A stretch of 10,818 nucleotides of DNA from Candidatus Gastranaerophilales bacterium (GCA_944324205.1 CALUVK010000044.1:1-10818); one strand, 5' to 3'. Positions 1-8,163 are shown, counted from the stretch's first letter. Notes: generated by a model from the sequence alone, not told the origin. Numbers and translations are program-made.

Positions 1-1863
1 CTTGACTTCATTGCCCAGGGTAATTTGAATACCGATGATTTAGTAAAGCTTATAGGAGTTGAACTTAAGCCTTTTATACATTCAAAAGGTTCTATTCCTG
101 TTAAATTAACAATCAATGGTGACAAAAAGAAACAAACGCTCTTTGTACAAGCTTTGGCTGATAAAGAAAACTTTATAACTCCTGTAGATTTTGTCTTACT
201 GAACGATAAAAATACCTCACTGCAATCTGTTGTCGATTTTAAAGAAAACAGAATTAAAATTAAGAAAACCGGACTTTATACAAGAACAGTAACAGTTGAT
301 GAGGACGGAAATGAAGTTGTCAGTTTGAATGAAATCTTAGGGATAGACGGAACTGTTGCAGGAAGAATGATTAATCTTATAAAAATTACAATGCCAAAAT
401 CTTTGAAAGGAAAAATACATGCATTTCCGGAATCTGAATTTACATTCGACGGACGGGCTTTTATACTTGGCGAAACTGCAGCACCGAGAATGCGCGGCGG
501 ATTTGAAATTAAAAATCTTTCTATTCCGGAAATTCTCTTAACTTTAAGAGAAGGGGCTATCAAATTTAGGGGACATAATGCGGATTTTGAAGCAAAAGAT
601 TTGATTCTCAATGAATCCGATATTCAAGCGCAAGGCACATTGAGTTTGAGACCGTCGTCAGTGGTTAATATAACAAATTTAGATATTAAATCCAGATACT
701 TTAATGTGGATAAAATAATGAAAGTGGCAGACAGGGCCATGAAATATGTTCCTAAAAGTAATAAACCATCAAAGAATACAGCTCCGAGCGAAGCTAATAT
801 TCCTGTCGAAATTAGAGATGGTTCAATAAATTTTGAAAGGATAATTTCTGGTAAGATTGATATAAGAAATACTCTTGCAAAGATTTCAATGGCACGAAAT
901 GTATTTTTTATAAGAAATCTGCGTACAAATATATTTAAAGGAAGAGTTGGCGGAAATATTTCAGTTAACCTGATTTCGATGCTATTGAACATTGATGTAA
1001 ACGGCAGAGGAATCGATGTCGAAAAGGCTCTGCTGGATGGAGCAGGTATGAAAGATATGTTATCCGGAACAGCTAGCTTTAACGCAGATATTTCGCTTAA
1101 AGGCGCAACATATGAAGAACAGGTAAAAAGCCTCAAAGGAACAGTCAATTTTGATATTAAAGACGGGCAATTTGGACCTTTCGGAAAAATTGAAAATTTA
1201 ATTATCGCAGAAAACATAAGAGAATCACAATTTTTCCAAACAGTGTTAGGCGGAGTAATAAGCGGACTGACAACAATTGATACAACTCATTTTTCAGAAC
1301 TTAAGGGGAATATCCATTTTCTTGACGGAATATGTTATCTTGAACCTGTTACATCACTTGGAAATATATTGAGCCTGCATATTTTCGGTGATTTTGATAT
1401 TCTCGGAAATTATGCTGATATGAAGGTTAGAGCAAGAATGGCATCATTGATTTCAAATCTTTTAGGGCCAATTGGTGCTATAAACCCTGCAAATCTTATT
1501 AATAGCGCTGCAAGCTTGAATATTGTAACTGCAAAAGCCTTTTCAATTTTTTGCGAAATGATTCCGGAAGATGAGATGAGCGCAATTCCAAGCTTTGCAA
1601 ACAACTATGTCGATAATGCAGCTACTAAATTTCAGCTTGTGGTTAGAGGAGATGCCGCTAAACCATTGACTCTCATTAAATCTTTTAAATGGCTTGCAAC
1701 AGAAACAGAGTATCAAAATGCTGTTGATTATGTAAATTCGATTCCTGAGCCAGTGGAGGGAAGTCAGGCAACCACAATTGAAGAAGTTGTTCAGGAAGCT
1801 GAAGCTGAAAAGAAAACTTTAAAATACAAAATCAAACATCTTTTTAAAGATAAAGAAAAATAG
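1..1863 (+). CDS. AsmA-family envelope protein, 5'-truncated by the window edge
   Basis: The reading frame is open from base 1 to the TAG at 1861-1863. A TTG at 25 is in frame, but the codons before it carry no stop and there is no ribosome site there, so the gene enters from the left and at least 620 residues are visible. The product is rich in beta-strand-like alternating segments typical of AsmA/TamB-type proteins. A segment near 1126-1200 (LKGTVNFDIKDG, then a Gly/Phe turn) resembles the AsmA C-terminal region. The charged C-terminus (many E and K) is probably cytosolic or periplasmic tail. Known family members are inner-membrane-anchored periplasmic bridges involved in lipid transport and outer-membrane homeostasis. 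The N-terminal membrane anchor would lie outside the window. Family assignment is from overall pattern, not a single diagnostic motif. The gene ends just before a strong hairpin. Confidence 0.7.
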   Translation, partial: LDFIAQGNLNTDDLVKLIGVELKPFIHSKGSIPVKLTINGDKKKQTLFVQALADKENFITPVDFVLLNDKNTSLQSVVDFKENRIKIKKTGLYTRTVTVDEDGNEVVSLNEILGIDGTVAGRMINLIKITMPKSLKGKIHAFPESEFTFDGRAFILGETAAPRMRGGFEIKNLSIPEILLTLREGAIKFRGHNADFEAKDLILNESDIQAQGTLSLRPSSVVNITNLDIKSRYFNVDKIMKVADRAMKYVPKSNKPSKNTAPSEANIPVEIRDGSINFERIISGKIDIRNTLAKISMARNVFFIRNLRTNIFKGRVGGNISVNLISMLLNIDVNGRGIDVEKALLDGAGMKDMLSGTASFNADISLKGATYEEQVKSLKGTVNFDIKDGQFGPFGKIENLIIAENIRESQFFQTVLGGVISGLTTIDTTHFSELKGNIHFLDGICYLEPVTSLGNILSLHIFGDFDILGNYADMKVRARMASLISNLLGPIGAINPANLINSAASLNIVTAKAFSIFCEMIPEDEMSAIPSFANNYVDNAATKFQLVVRGDAAKPLTLIKSFKWLATETEYQNAVDYVNSIPEPVEGSQATTIEEVVQEAEAEKKTLKYKIKHLFKDKEK

Positions 1864-1880
1864 ACACACATAGCAATAAG

Positions 1881-1922
1881 ATAGAACTGCATTTGTAATT
1901 AATATTACAAATGCAGTTCTAT
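1881..1922. terminator. Long perfect hairpin, likely bidirectional terminator
   Basis: A 19-bp perfect inverted repeat (arms 1881-1899 and 1904-1922) has a 4-nt loop TAAT. It lies between the convergent AsmA-like (+) and PBP4 (-) genes. A T-rich stretch follows on the + side (ATTTATTTT from 1921). On the - side the run is weaker. Placement and symmetry fit termination of both genes. Confidence 0.8.
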
Positions 1923-1952
1923 TTATTTTCAAAAATATTATTTTTCACAAAC

Positions 1953-3284
1953 TTATAATCGCAAATATGCCTCTCTTAACAAATAATCTTCCAAAGTTTT
2001 CATATCTGAAATTGTTGAAGCTGTGTCATTTATGATTATACAAAATGCATACTTGTTTCCGCTTTTTGAGGTCAAATAACCAGCAATGGAGCTTAAATCT
2101 CCGTGCGTTCCTGTTTTAGCTCTAAGGTTATCTTTTAAAGGTAACATCCTGTGTGTAAGCGTACCTTCTCCGGGAATCGGAAGTTTGTCAAGAGTTTTAT
2201 TATCTTTTGTTTTTACTAGAAATTCTGAAATAAAATCTGCATTTATAAGATTGTTCTTAGATACACCACTTGCATCTGTTATTCTTATTTTTGAATTATC
2301 GAGTCCGATTTTTTTGCAGTAAGCGTTAAAAACTTTTATTCCATTAAGGTCAGAGCCCCTGTCATCATAAGCCTTCCCGCCGGCCAATTTCGTAACAGTC
2401 TCTGAAACCAGATTATCGCTGTTTTTCAAAACATCACTAATTGCATTATCAATAGGATGTGTAATCCTTCCCATTACAACATCCTCATCTGTCTGTTTAT
2501 CTACAATAAAGTTTTGTTTAAGATATACTTTTTTATCAGCAAGTGCATTTTTCAGTTTAATATCAAAATACCTTTTAAGATTATTAGTAGGAATATAAAG
2601 TGTAACAGGCTTATTCACCGTACCTTCAAGAATAAGCGTATTGTTTGAAATCGAATTATCTCTTGTGATTTTTACATTATTTTCTTTACCTGTCACAACA
2701 TGGTTAAAAAATACAAGCGGATATTTGCTCGGATTAATAATTGTCGGCGTCTTACCGGCTTCTGTCGGCATAACAGTAATTTTTATAAGGTTTTTATCCA
2801 TGTTGTATGAGTTAAACCTAGGCATAAGAATATTCATATCATCATCCCACTGCCAGCCTTCACCCCAATCTTTTTTTTCTAAAATAGAATCATCAATGAA
2901 TATTTTTTTTGCATCTAAATCAATATTATTAACCAGCTTTTTCAAATCAGATGAAGTAAAATACGGATCTGCTCCCAGTTTTATCAAATAAGCGTCCTCG
3001 CCTCTTTTATAAATTTCTGTTGTAAATTCATAATCTTCACCAAGAACATCAATAGCAGGAACTAAAGTTAAAATCTTTTGAACAGAAGCAGGATGCATAA
3101 GAATTTTTTCATTCAATTCATAAACCGGTTTTCCTGTATTCAAATCTTTTATTGAAACCGCAATTGAGTTTTTGTCTATATCAGAATCGTTTATAACGTT
3201 GGAAAAATCACGCTTTACGGCTTTTGCGAAACTTACTGTTGTGCAAAGCAAAAGAGTTAAAAATAATGCTAAAAGTTTTTTCAT
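1953..3284 (-). CDS. dacB: D-Ala-D-Ala carboxypeptidase/endopeptidase, PBP4 type (peptidase S13)
   Basis: Low-molecular-mass class C penicillin-binding protein, 443 aa, expected in the periplasm, where it trims pentapeptides or cuts D-Ala-mDAP cross-links. A Sec signal peptide is visible (MKK, hydrophobic core, likely cut after SFA at residue 20; the cysteine at 14 is not in a lipobox). All three serine-acyltransferase motifs are present: SVQK (S67/K70), SDN (289-291) and KTG (390-392). The conserved DASG..KNN stretch is at 337-345. The gap of about 220 residues between motifs 1 and 2 is the large insertion typical of the S13 family. The ATG overlaps the TGA of the upstream amidase by 4 nt (ATGA, 3281-3284), so it is probably translationally coupled. 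A weak GAGG lies about 10 nt before the start. It is the last gene of a three-gene minus-strand operon. Confidence 0.93.
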   Translation of the reverse strand: MKKLLALFLTLLLCTTVSFAKAVKRDFSNVINDSDIDKNSIAVSIKDLNTGKPVYELNEKILMHPASVQKILTLVPAIDVLGEDYEFTTEIYKRGEDAYLIKLGADPYFTSSDLKKLVNNIDLDAKKIFIDDSILEKKDWGEGWQWDDDMNILMPRFNSYNMDKNLIKITVMPTEAGKTPTIINPSKYPLVFFNHVVTGKENNVKITRDNSISNNTLILEGTVNKPVTLYIPTNNLKRYFDIKLKNALADKKVYLKQNFIVDKQTDEDVVMGRITHPIDNAISDVLKNSDNLVSETVTKLAGGKAYDDRGSDLNGIKVFNAYCKKIGLDNSKIRITDASGVSKNNLINADFISEFLVKTKDNKTLDKLPIPGEGTLTHRMLPLKDNLRAKTGTHGDLSSIAGYLTSKSGNKYAFCIIINDTASTISDMKTLEDYLLREAYLRL

Positions 3285-4102
3285 TTTATTATAACCTCAT
3301 ATGAGTCTTTAATATCGTTAAGAACTGTACATTGATTACGGAATTCATACATTTCGTCTAAATCAATTTCAGCGTAAATCCCGCCTTCTTTTTCTTCTAT
3401 TTCGGACAAAATTTTTCCAGAATAATCAATAATCATAGAATGTCCCAAATTCTCCGATCCGTCTGCCAGTAATCCTGTTTGAGTAAGCGCAACCATATAA
3501 GACTGGTTTTCTACTGCCCTTGCTCGTGTAAGTGTATCCCAGTGAATTTTTCTTAATTTAGGCCATGCTGCCATATTTACAAGGATATCGGCACCCGCTT
3601 TTCTGTACGCTCTGTATATTTCAGGAAATCTGATATCATAACAGATCGTAAGCCCTAGTTTTACCCCTTCAATATTTGCAACTACAGGATTTTCTCCAGG
3701 CGTAATATAATCACCCTCAGTATCACCTAAATACGAAAATAAATGGTTTTTATCATACGTACAAACAAGTTCACCATGCCGGTTGATAACTGGAGATGTA
3801 TTAAAAAGCTTATCCCCTTCTTTTCTTACAAAGCTTCCGCCTATAATATTTACTCCGTATTTTGAGGCGGTTTCCTTAAGCATTCTTAAAGATTCAGCAT
3901 CTTCTATACTTTCAGCACATTTTGGAATGGAGGGGCAATCCCAGCCGACTGTCCAGAGTTCGGGCAAAAATACAAAATCGGTATCATCATACTTTTCAAG
4001 ATTAGCAATCAAAAGGTTTTTAACTGTTTCAATATTTAACCCAACATCGCCCAAAGCGGATTCCATCTGGACTGCAAGAAGTTTTATTTTTTTCTTTTCC
4101 AT
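3281..4102 (-). CDS. Carbon-nitrogen hydrolase (nitrilase superfamily), omega-amidase-like
   Basis: A 273-aa single-domain nitrilase-superfamily enzyme, presumably cytosolic. The Glu-Lys-Cys triad is readable: E48 in FLPELW, K118 in YDKNHLF, C154 in ICYDIRFPE. The CYDIRFPE signature and the KNHLF...GE..Y..PGE segment resemble the Nit2/YafV/MtnU omega-amidase group, which hydrolyses 2-oxoglutaramate or 2-oxosuccinamate to the 2-oxo acid and ammonia. That is a metabolite-repair step linked to glutamine transaminases. Exact substrate cannot be read from sequence, and other branch members act on different amides. The start overlaps the 3' end of the acyltransferase gene by 19 bp. The nearest Shine-Dalgarno-like GAGG is about 16 nt upstream, so translation may depend on coupling. 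The 3' end overlaps dacB by 4 nt. Length is normal for the family. Confidence 0.88.
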   Translation of the reverse strand: MEKKKIKLLAVQMESALGDVGLNIETVKNLLIANLEKYDDTDFVFLPELWTVGWDCPSIPKCAESIEDAESLRMLKETASKYGVNIIGGSFVRKEGDKLFNTSPVINRHGELVCTYDKNHLFSYLGDTEGDYITPGENPVVANIEGVKLGLTICYDIRFPEIYRAYRKAGADILVNMAAWPKLRKIHWDTLTRARAVENQSYMVALTQTGLLADGSENLGHSMIIDYSGKILSEIEEKEGGIYAEIDLDEMYEFRNQCTVLNDIKDSYEVIIK

Positions 4103-4755
4103 ATGCCGAACTTGTACACCTCATCAAATGCTGCGGGCGCCTTGCGCTCTAAATCTTCTAAACTCTTTTGAAGCTTTACTCTTGCTTCTTCTTCATCTCC
4201 GTCTTTTGTAATATAAATAGGCTCGCCATATAGATTAATCAGATTTGTTGCAAACACAGGAGAGCGCATCTCATCCCAGGAAGGGAATTTAGCGAATGTG
4301 AAATTCTTAGAATACCAATAAATAGGAACAATAGGAACTCCCGCCATTTTGGCAATCTTGATAACCCCGTCTTTGACAACCCTCGGAGGGCCTTTAGGCC
4401 CGTCAACCATCATTGCACAGTTTTCGCCTGATTTAAGAATAGATATCATCTGCATTGTAGCCTCAACTGCGCCTTTTTTGCCTTTAGAACCGCGAACTGT
4501 TTGAAAGCCCCATCTTTCTACAACATCAGCAATAATTTCACCATCACGTGAACGACTTATCAAAACATGAATCTTGTCCCTGTTTCTTATTCCGTGGATA
4601 CAAAACTGATGAGCATGCCACATTGCATAAACACAAGGCATAATATCAGGATTATTTACTTCTATAATTCGCGTAAAAAGCTCTTGAAATTTAAATAATC
4701 TATAAATTAAATGAGAAGTTTTTACTATGTTGCTTTTTTCAGATAGTCTTACCAT
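4084..4755 (-). CDS. DUF374 lysophospholipid acyltransferase-like protein (COG2121)
   Basis: A 223-aa protein of the LPLAT-like DUF374 family. Visible landmarks: the WH pair (46-47, AMWHAH), SRSRDGE (68-74), the VRGS loop (88-90), and DGPKGPPR (118-125), followed by GVIKIAKMAGVPIVPI, the usual order in this family. DUF374 proteins in diderm bacteria are often found near lipid A or envelope genes and are proposed to transfer acyl chains to a glycolipid or lysophospholipid. Substrate is not established here. It is the first gene of the minus-strand operon with the amidase and dacB. The ATG at 4755 follows a TATAAT (4764-4769 on the complement) by only about 8 nt with no Shine-Dalgarno, so the mRNA may be leaderless or the promoter may lie farther upstream. 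The next Met (39) would remove part of the region before WH and is less likely. Confidence 0.85.
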   Translation of the reverse strand: MVRLSEKSNIVKTSHLIYRLFKFQELFTRIIEVNNPDIMPCVYAMWHAHQFCIHGIRNRDKIHVLISRSRDGEIIADVVERWGFQTVRGSKGKKGAVEATMQMISILKSGENCAMMVDGPKGPPRVVKDGVIKIAKMAGVPIVPIYWYSKNFTFAKFPSWDEMRSPVFATNLINLYGEPIYITKDGDEEEARVKLQKSLEDLERKAPAAFDEVYKFGIWKRKK

Positions 4756-4763
4756 AATTCTAA

Positions 4764-4769
4764 TTATAC
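4764..4769 (-). promoter_or_regulatory. Candidate -10 box (TATAAT) of the acyltransferase-amidase-dacB operon
   Basis: On the complement a perfect TATAAT sits about 8 nt before the acyltransferase ATG. No good -35 is seen at 16-18 nt upstream. If used, transcription would start at or within a few bases of the ATG, giving a leaderless message. It may be chance in AT-rich DNA. Confidence 0.35.
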
Positions 4770-4876
4770 AATAAACTTTCAGGGATATTTATATAAATTT
4801 TATAAAACTTAAAGATACAAGAACAAATAAAATTTTACATGTAATACGATAAAGCATTTATTTATATAATCTTTAC

Positions 4877-4905
4877 TTGCTTACAGGTTTAAAATATTGT
4901 ACAAT
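4877..4905 (+). promoter_or_regulatory. Sigma70-type promoter for the homocitrate/isopropylmalate synthase-like gene
   Basis: TTGCTT (4877-4882) and TACAAT (4900-4905) are separated by exactly 17 nt. Transcription would begin near 4912, giving a very short leader before the ribosome site and the ATG at 4926. Confidence 0.65.
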
Positions 4906-4914
4906 ACACAAGAC

Positions 4915-4923
4915 AAGGAGGAG
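4915..4923 (+). promoter_or_regulatory. Strong ribosome-binding site AAGGAGGAG
   Basis: A near-perfect anti-Shine-Dalgarno match lies 2-4 nt before the ATG at 4926. It fixes that start and suggests high translation. Confidence 0.8.
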
Positions 4924-4925
4924 TT

Positions 4926-6230
4926 ATGCCTAAAATATATTTTGTTGATGTAACTAATAGAGACGGTGTTCAAACATCCAGACTTGGTTTAGCAAAACTA
5001 CAAAAAACTATTATCAATTTGATGCTAGATGATATGGGTATAACACAATCCGAATTCGGTTTCCCTACAACAATGCACGAATTAAATTATCTTAATGCAA
5101 ACCTAGAACTTGTAAAAAGAGGAGTCATTAGAAAAACAAAACTTTCAGGCTGGATGAGAGCAATTGCAGAAGATGTCGAAAAATCTTTCACAAATTGTCC
5201 GCTGCTTGAAAATTGCAATCTATCACAATCTACCTCAGATCAGATGATTCAAGGTAAATATTTAGGCAAAAAAACTAAAGATGATATTTTAAAAATGACA
5301 TGCGAAGCCGTTGAATGTGCTGTTTCTAAAAAAGCAAAGATTATTGGAGTAAATGCAGAAGACGCATCAAGGAGCAATTTGGATTTTTTAATTAAACTAG
5401 CAAAAGAAACAAAAAAATGCGGCGCATATAGATTTAGATATTGTGATACTTTAGGATATGAAGATCCCAATACAACATATGAACGAATTTATAAATTAGC
5501 TAAAGAAACCCAAATGCCTATTGAAATGCATTTTCATAATGATTTAGGAATGGCAGTTGCTTGCTCTGTTGAAGGCGCAAGAGCTGCAATTGACGCAGGA
5601 GTTGATGCCTACATAAATACTGCAATAAACGGTATGGGAGAAAGGGCTGGTAATGCAGATTTGGTTTCTTGTCTTCTTGCATGTTTAAAATCTGCAGGAT
5701 TTAAGAATAGATACAATATTGATGAAAACATAGATTTGAGTAAATCCTGGAAGTTAGCAAAATATACCGCATATGCATTTGGACTTCCGATACCTATAAA
5801 TCAACCTGCTGTTGGTGATAATGCGTTTGCTCATGAATCAGGTATTCACGCGGATGGAGCACTAAAGGACAGAAGAAACTATGAACTTTATGACTTTGAA
5901 GAACTAGGACGAGGAGAACCGGAAATTATCGAAACAGGAAGAATGATTACAACCGGAGAATACGGGGGCATTAAAGGTTTTAGAAATGTATATGATAAAC
6001 TGGAAATTGAATTCAAAGACGAAAATGAGGCAAGAAATATTCTGGAACTTGCCCGTTATGCAAATGTACATACCCAAAAACCTTTAACAGAAAGTGAGTT
6101 AAAATTTATATATCATTATCCGGATATTGCAGCGCAAATCATGACAGTATCACCATTCTATGAACCATCCGGAGAATTACAAAGACGTCTGGACAAAGGC
6201 AGTCTCGCTATGCCACAACATATAATTTAG
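4926..6230 (+). CDS. Homocitrate/2-isopropylmalate synthase family enzyme (DRE-TIM metallolyase), no LeuA regulatory domain
   Basis: A 434-aa cytosolic TIM-barrel enzyme expected to condense acetyl-CoA with a 2-oxo acid. Motifs: DVTNRDGVQ (8-16, with the catalytic Arg12-Asp13 pair), HFHND (202-206, metal-binding His residues), NGMGERAGN (235-243), and the second-subdomain signature FAHESGIHADG (301-311) followed by KDRRNYE. That last run is shared by homocitrate synthases such as NifV and by isopropylmalate synthases. Typical LeuA is about 510 aa with a C-terminal leucine-binding domain. Here the chain ends soon after the accessory subdomain, so leucine feedback of the usual kind is not expected. 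The first motif reads DVTNRDGVQ rather than the common DxTLRDGxQ. Substrate (2-oxoglutarate, 2-oxoisovalerate, pyruvate or other) is not decidable. No leu, lys or nif genes are adjacent. Own promoter, strong ribosome site and terminator make it a single-gene unit. Confidence 0.85.
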   Translation: MPKIYFVDVTNRDGVQTSRLGLAKLQKTIINLMLDDMGITQSEFGFPTTMHELNYLNANLELVKRGVIRKTKLSGWMRAIAEDVEKSFTNCPLLENCNLSQSTSDQMIQGKYLGKKTKDDILKMTCEAVECAVSKKAKIIGVNAEDASRSNLDFLIKLAKETKKCGAYRFRYCDTLGYEDPNTTYERIYKLAKETQMPIEMHFHNDLGMAVACSVEGARAAIDAGVDAYINTAINGMGERAGNADLVSCLLACLKSAGFKNRYNIDENIDLSKSWKLAKYTAYAFGLPIPINQPAVGDNAFAHESGIHADGALKDRRNYELYDFEELGRGEPEIIETGRMITTGEYGGIKGFRNVYDKLEIEFKDENEARNILELARYANVHTQKPLTESELKFIYHYPDIAAQIMTVSPFYEPSGELQRRLDKGSLAMPQHII

Positions 6231-6245
6231 AATAACTATATACAA

Positions 6246-6280
6246 AAAAAGTGCCGATATAAAATATATCAGCACTTTTT
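6246..6280 (+). terminator. Rho-independent terminator after the synthase gene
   Basis: Arms 6246-6254 and 6272-6280 (AAAAAGTGC/GCACTTTTT) continue inward after one C/A mismatch as GATATA (6256-6261) pairing TATATC (6265-6270), loop AAA. The T5 run at 6276-6280 follows the GC-containing stem. A matching A-run on the left could also let it work leftward. Confidence 0.8.
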
Positions 6281-6311
6281 AAAATCTATAGCTTTAAATT
6301 AAATTGTCATG

Positions 6312-6317
6312 TATAAT
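6312..6317 (+). promoter_or_regulatory. Candidate -10 box for the small TPR-like gene
   Basis: A perfect TATAAT lies about 52 nt before the ATG at 6369, just past the preceding terminator. No convincing -35 is seen at 16-18 nt. The TTGTCA at 6304-6309 is too close to serve. Confidence 0.4.
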
Positions 6318-6368
6318 AAAAGTATGTTGAAATAATATTCTAAAATAAAGGAGCAAATAAAAAACAAT

Positions 6369-6821
6369 ATGAAAAAAATATTTTTATCAATAGTTGCTGG
6401 TTTTTTATTACTTTCTGCAATCTCATTAGATGTATCAGCTGCAAAAAAGTCTTCAAAATTATCAAAAGAAGCAATTGCTGAAATGTCTGATAGTATTGAT
6501 AAATTAACCCAAAAAATATATGGCAGAGCATTGTTATCTCCACAAGATAATGAGACGTTAATTGGAATAAAGATAAAACTCGATAACCAAATGTTAATGT
6601 CTTCAACTACTGAATTGGCTCCTTTGTATTACAAAGCAGGTAATGTCTATAAACTACGCGACATGAAACCTGAAGCAATTGAATGTTATCAAACAATTTT
6701 GGAAAATTTCTCCGATACAGCGCTTGCACCAAAAGCAAGAGCAGCTCTTGAAGAGCTGGGAGTAAAAGTAGAAGCTCCAGCTATCAGCGAAGATGAAGAA
6801 GAAACCGACGAAGGTATTTAA
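6369..6821 (+). CDS. Small secreted TPR-like protein of unknown function
   Basis: A 150-aa protein with a clear Sec signal peptide (MKKIF, hydrophobic 6-20, probable cut after VSA at residue 24) and no lipobox cysteine, so likely a soluble periplasmic or secreted protein. Residues about 86-131 form one helix-turn-helix unit (LYYKAGNVYKLRDMKPEAI...YQTILENF, then A.KARAALEELG) that looks like a single TPR of the kind seen at the ends of CpoB/BamD-type proteins. The tail (141-148) is strongly acidic. One repeat suggests a partner-binding adaptor rather than an enzyme. The Shine-Dalgarno AAAGGAG (6347-6353) is 15 nt from the ATG, unusually far, but no in-frame start lies between and the signal peptide starts at this Met. 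It converges on the terminase gene with only 16 bp between stops and no obvious terminator. Confidence 0.75.
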   Translation: MKKIFLSIVAGFLLLSAISLDVSAAKKSSKLSKEAIAEMSDSIDKLTQKIYGRALLSPQDNETLIGIKIKLDNQMLMSSTTELAPLYYKAGNVYKLRDMKPEAIECYQTILENFSDTALAPKARAALEELGVKVEAPAISEDEEETDEGI

Positions 6822-6837
6822 TTAACCGGTAGAAATT

Positions 6838-8139
6838 TTATACCTTAAGACGCCAATAATATTCGACTAAATAACTTATTGCATCGAAAGGATGTTCTAG
6901 GAATTTACTTTCTCTATTTGATTTAATCTGGTTATGGGTTGGAATATCAACAATCCTTGTTCCTTCCTTAAATGAAAGATTATATATGTTATAGAGAATC
7001 CATTTGCATCTTCTCGGGTCTACAAAAAGATGTCTTTCACCTTTCGAATTTTTAACCCGTGCATTAAATGCGGAAATTCTGTTTAAAATTGGCGGATTAT
7101 AATCTCGAAGCTTAAATTTTACATCCACATAGCCATAGGAGCTCAAAGCATTTTTAATTATTGCATAATTTGTATATTCACTCTGCGTGCTCCTATTATC
7201 GCCGGAAGCGTCTCCGTTTATGATAATTGAGGATTTATGCTCCGGATAACGTCTTAAAAATTCATCAATACATTGCTGGGTTGTAGTTTTTTCAATAACA
7301 ATTTCATCAAAAAAGTAAACATTTTCTTCATCCTTGTGAGCTAAGGCCCAGCACATCGGATCGACATTAAAATCACATGTAAGATGAAGGGGTAAATCGG
7401 GATTGTATTTTAAATAAAGCTTGTTTTCTTCGCCAAAACCTTTGACAACAAGTCCGGAAGAATAATCTCCGAATTCTCCCAGAACATTAATCCTGTAATA
7501 CTCGTCATCAAAGCTTTCTTTCATTGACTGAATAAAATGCGGGGGTAAATAGATATTGTTAGTAGTAGGAGCAATTATTAAACGATAATTTTCTTTTTTT
7601 TGTTCAACAAATCTGTGCCAAATCCAACCTTTATCGGCCTGGGGATTAGTATGACCAAAAAGGCGGTATCTGAAATCCATCCAATTTTTCCCTCTGTATG
7701 TATTTCTTAAACGCCCGAGAAGCTGTTTAAAAGAAGAGTCTGTAATTTGTGAAGCTTCTTCAATTTCAGCCCAGTGTAGATTTAAAGACTTAAACCTTTC
7801 CGGATCTTCAAGTGCGGAAAACAAAATTTCAGAACCATTTGAAAATCTGATAATCTTATCAATCTTATTATATATGTAATCTTTATCTTGAATATACCCG
7901 AAATTTTCGAGATGATCCAAATACGAAACAAGGGTGGTTTTTCTCACAAGTTCGTACTCTTTTGCTCCGACCAAACCGCGGCAGCCAGGGAATTTCCTTG
8001 CAAGAAGAATTCCTAAAAGCGAACCGCACCAGGTTTTTCCGCTTCCATACCCGCCTTGGTATATTGCAACATCAAGCGAATTTGAATGCGGAATTTCCAT
8101 AAATTCTCTTTGTTTGCTAAGCAATTTATATTTTGCCAA
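6838..8139 (-). CDS. Phage terminase large subunit (PBSX/Terminase_3-like)
   Basis: DNA-packaging ATPase-nuclease, 433 aa from the chosen start. ATPase half: Walker A GGYGSGKT (29-36), Walker B-like LHWAEIEEAS with E127/E128, and the coupling-type segment LFGHTNPQ (160-167). Nuclease half: CDFNVDP (D256/D260), INGDASGD (D310) and HPFDAISY (D419), so both active sites look intact. The frame extends to a GTG at 8184, but that extension is read through a terminator-like hairpin. A TTG at 8137-8139 has AGGAGG (8147-8152) at an ideal 7 nt and gives MAKYKLLSKQREF, a typical terminase beginning. No small terminase, portal, capsid or other phage gene is visible: the left neighbour is a host-like gene and the right neighbour a repeat region. 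Either a prophage remnant, a satellite element, or a retained packaging gene. Confidence 0.9.
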   Translation of the reverse strand: MAKYKLLSKQREFMEIPHSNSLDVAIYQGGYGSGKTWCGSLLGILLARKFPGCRGLVGAKEYELVRKTTLVSYLDHLENFGYIQDKDYIYNKIDKIIRFSNGSEILFSALEDPERFKSLNLHWAEIEEASQITDSSFKQLLGRLRNTYRGKNWMDFRYRLFGHTNPQADKGWIWHRFVEQKKENYRLIIAPTTNNIYLPPHFIQSMKESFDDEYYRINVLGEFGDYSSGLVVKGFGEENKLYLKYNPDLPLHLTCDFNVDPMCWALAHKDEENVYFFDEIVIEKTTTQQCIDEFLRRYPEHKSSIIINGDASGDNRSTQSEYTNYAIIKNALSSYGYVDVKFKLRDYNPPILNRISAFNARVKNSKGERHLFVDPRRCKWILYNIYNLSFKEGTRIVDIPTHNQIKSNRESKFLEHPFDAISYLVEYYWRLKV

Positions 8140-8146
8140 AATAAAA

Positions 8147-8152
8147 CCTCCT
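8147..8152 (-). promoter_or_regulatory. Ribosome-binding site that sets the terminase start at TTG 8139
   Basis: AGGAGG on the complement is separated by 7 nt from TTG (8137-8139). The alternative GTG at 8184 has no Shine-Dalgarno and lies inside a hairpin. Confidence 0.75.
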
Positions 8153-8163
8153 AAATTTATTGT

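Noticed and set aside
25..27. TTG as the true start of the AsmA-like protein
   Set aside because: The frame is open to base 1, no Shine-Dalgarno precedes the TTG, and AsmA-family proteins carry an N-terminal anchor not seen here.
624..1217. Antisense reading frame within the AsmA-like gene
   Set aside because: It mirrors the real gene, has no ribosome site and gives a low-complexity hydrophobic product with no recognisable family.
4926..6230. nifV as part of a nitrogen-fixation locus
   Set aside because: The protein shares motifs with NifV but also with other synthases. No other nif gene is present.
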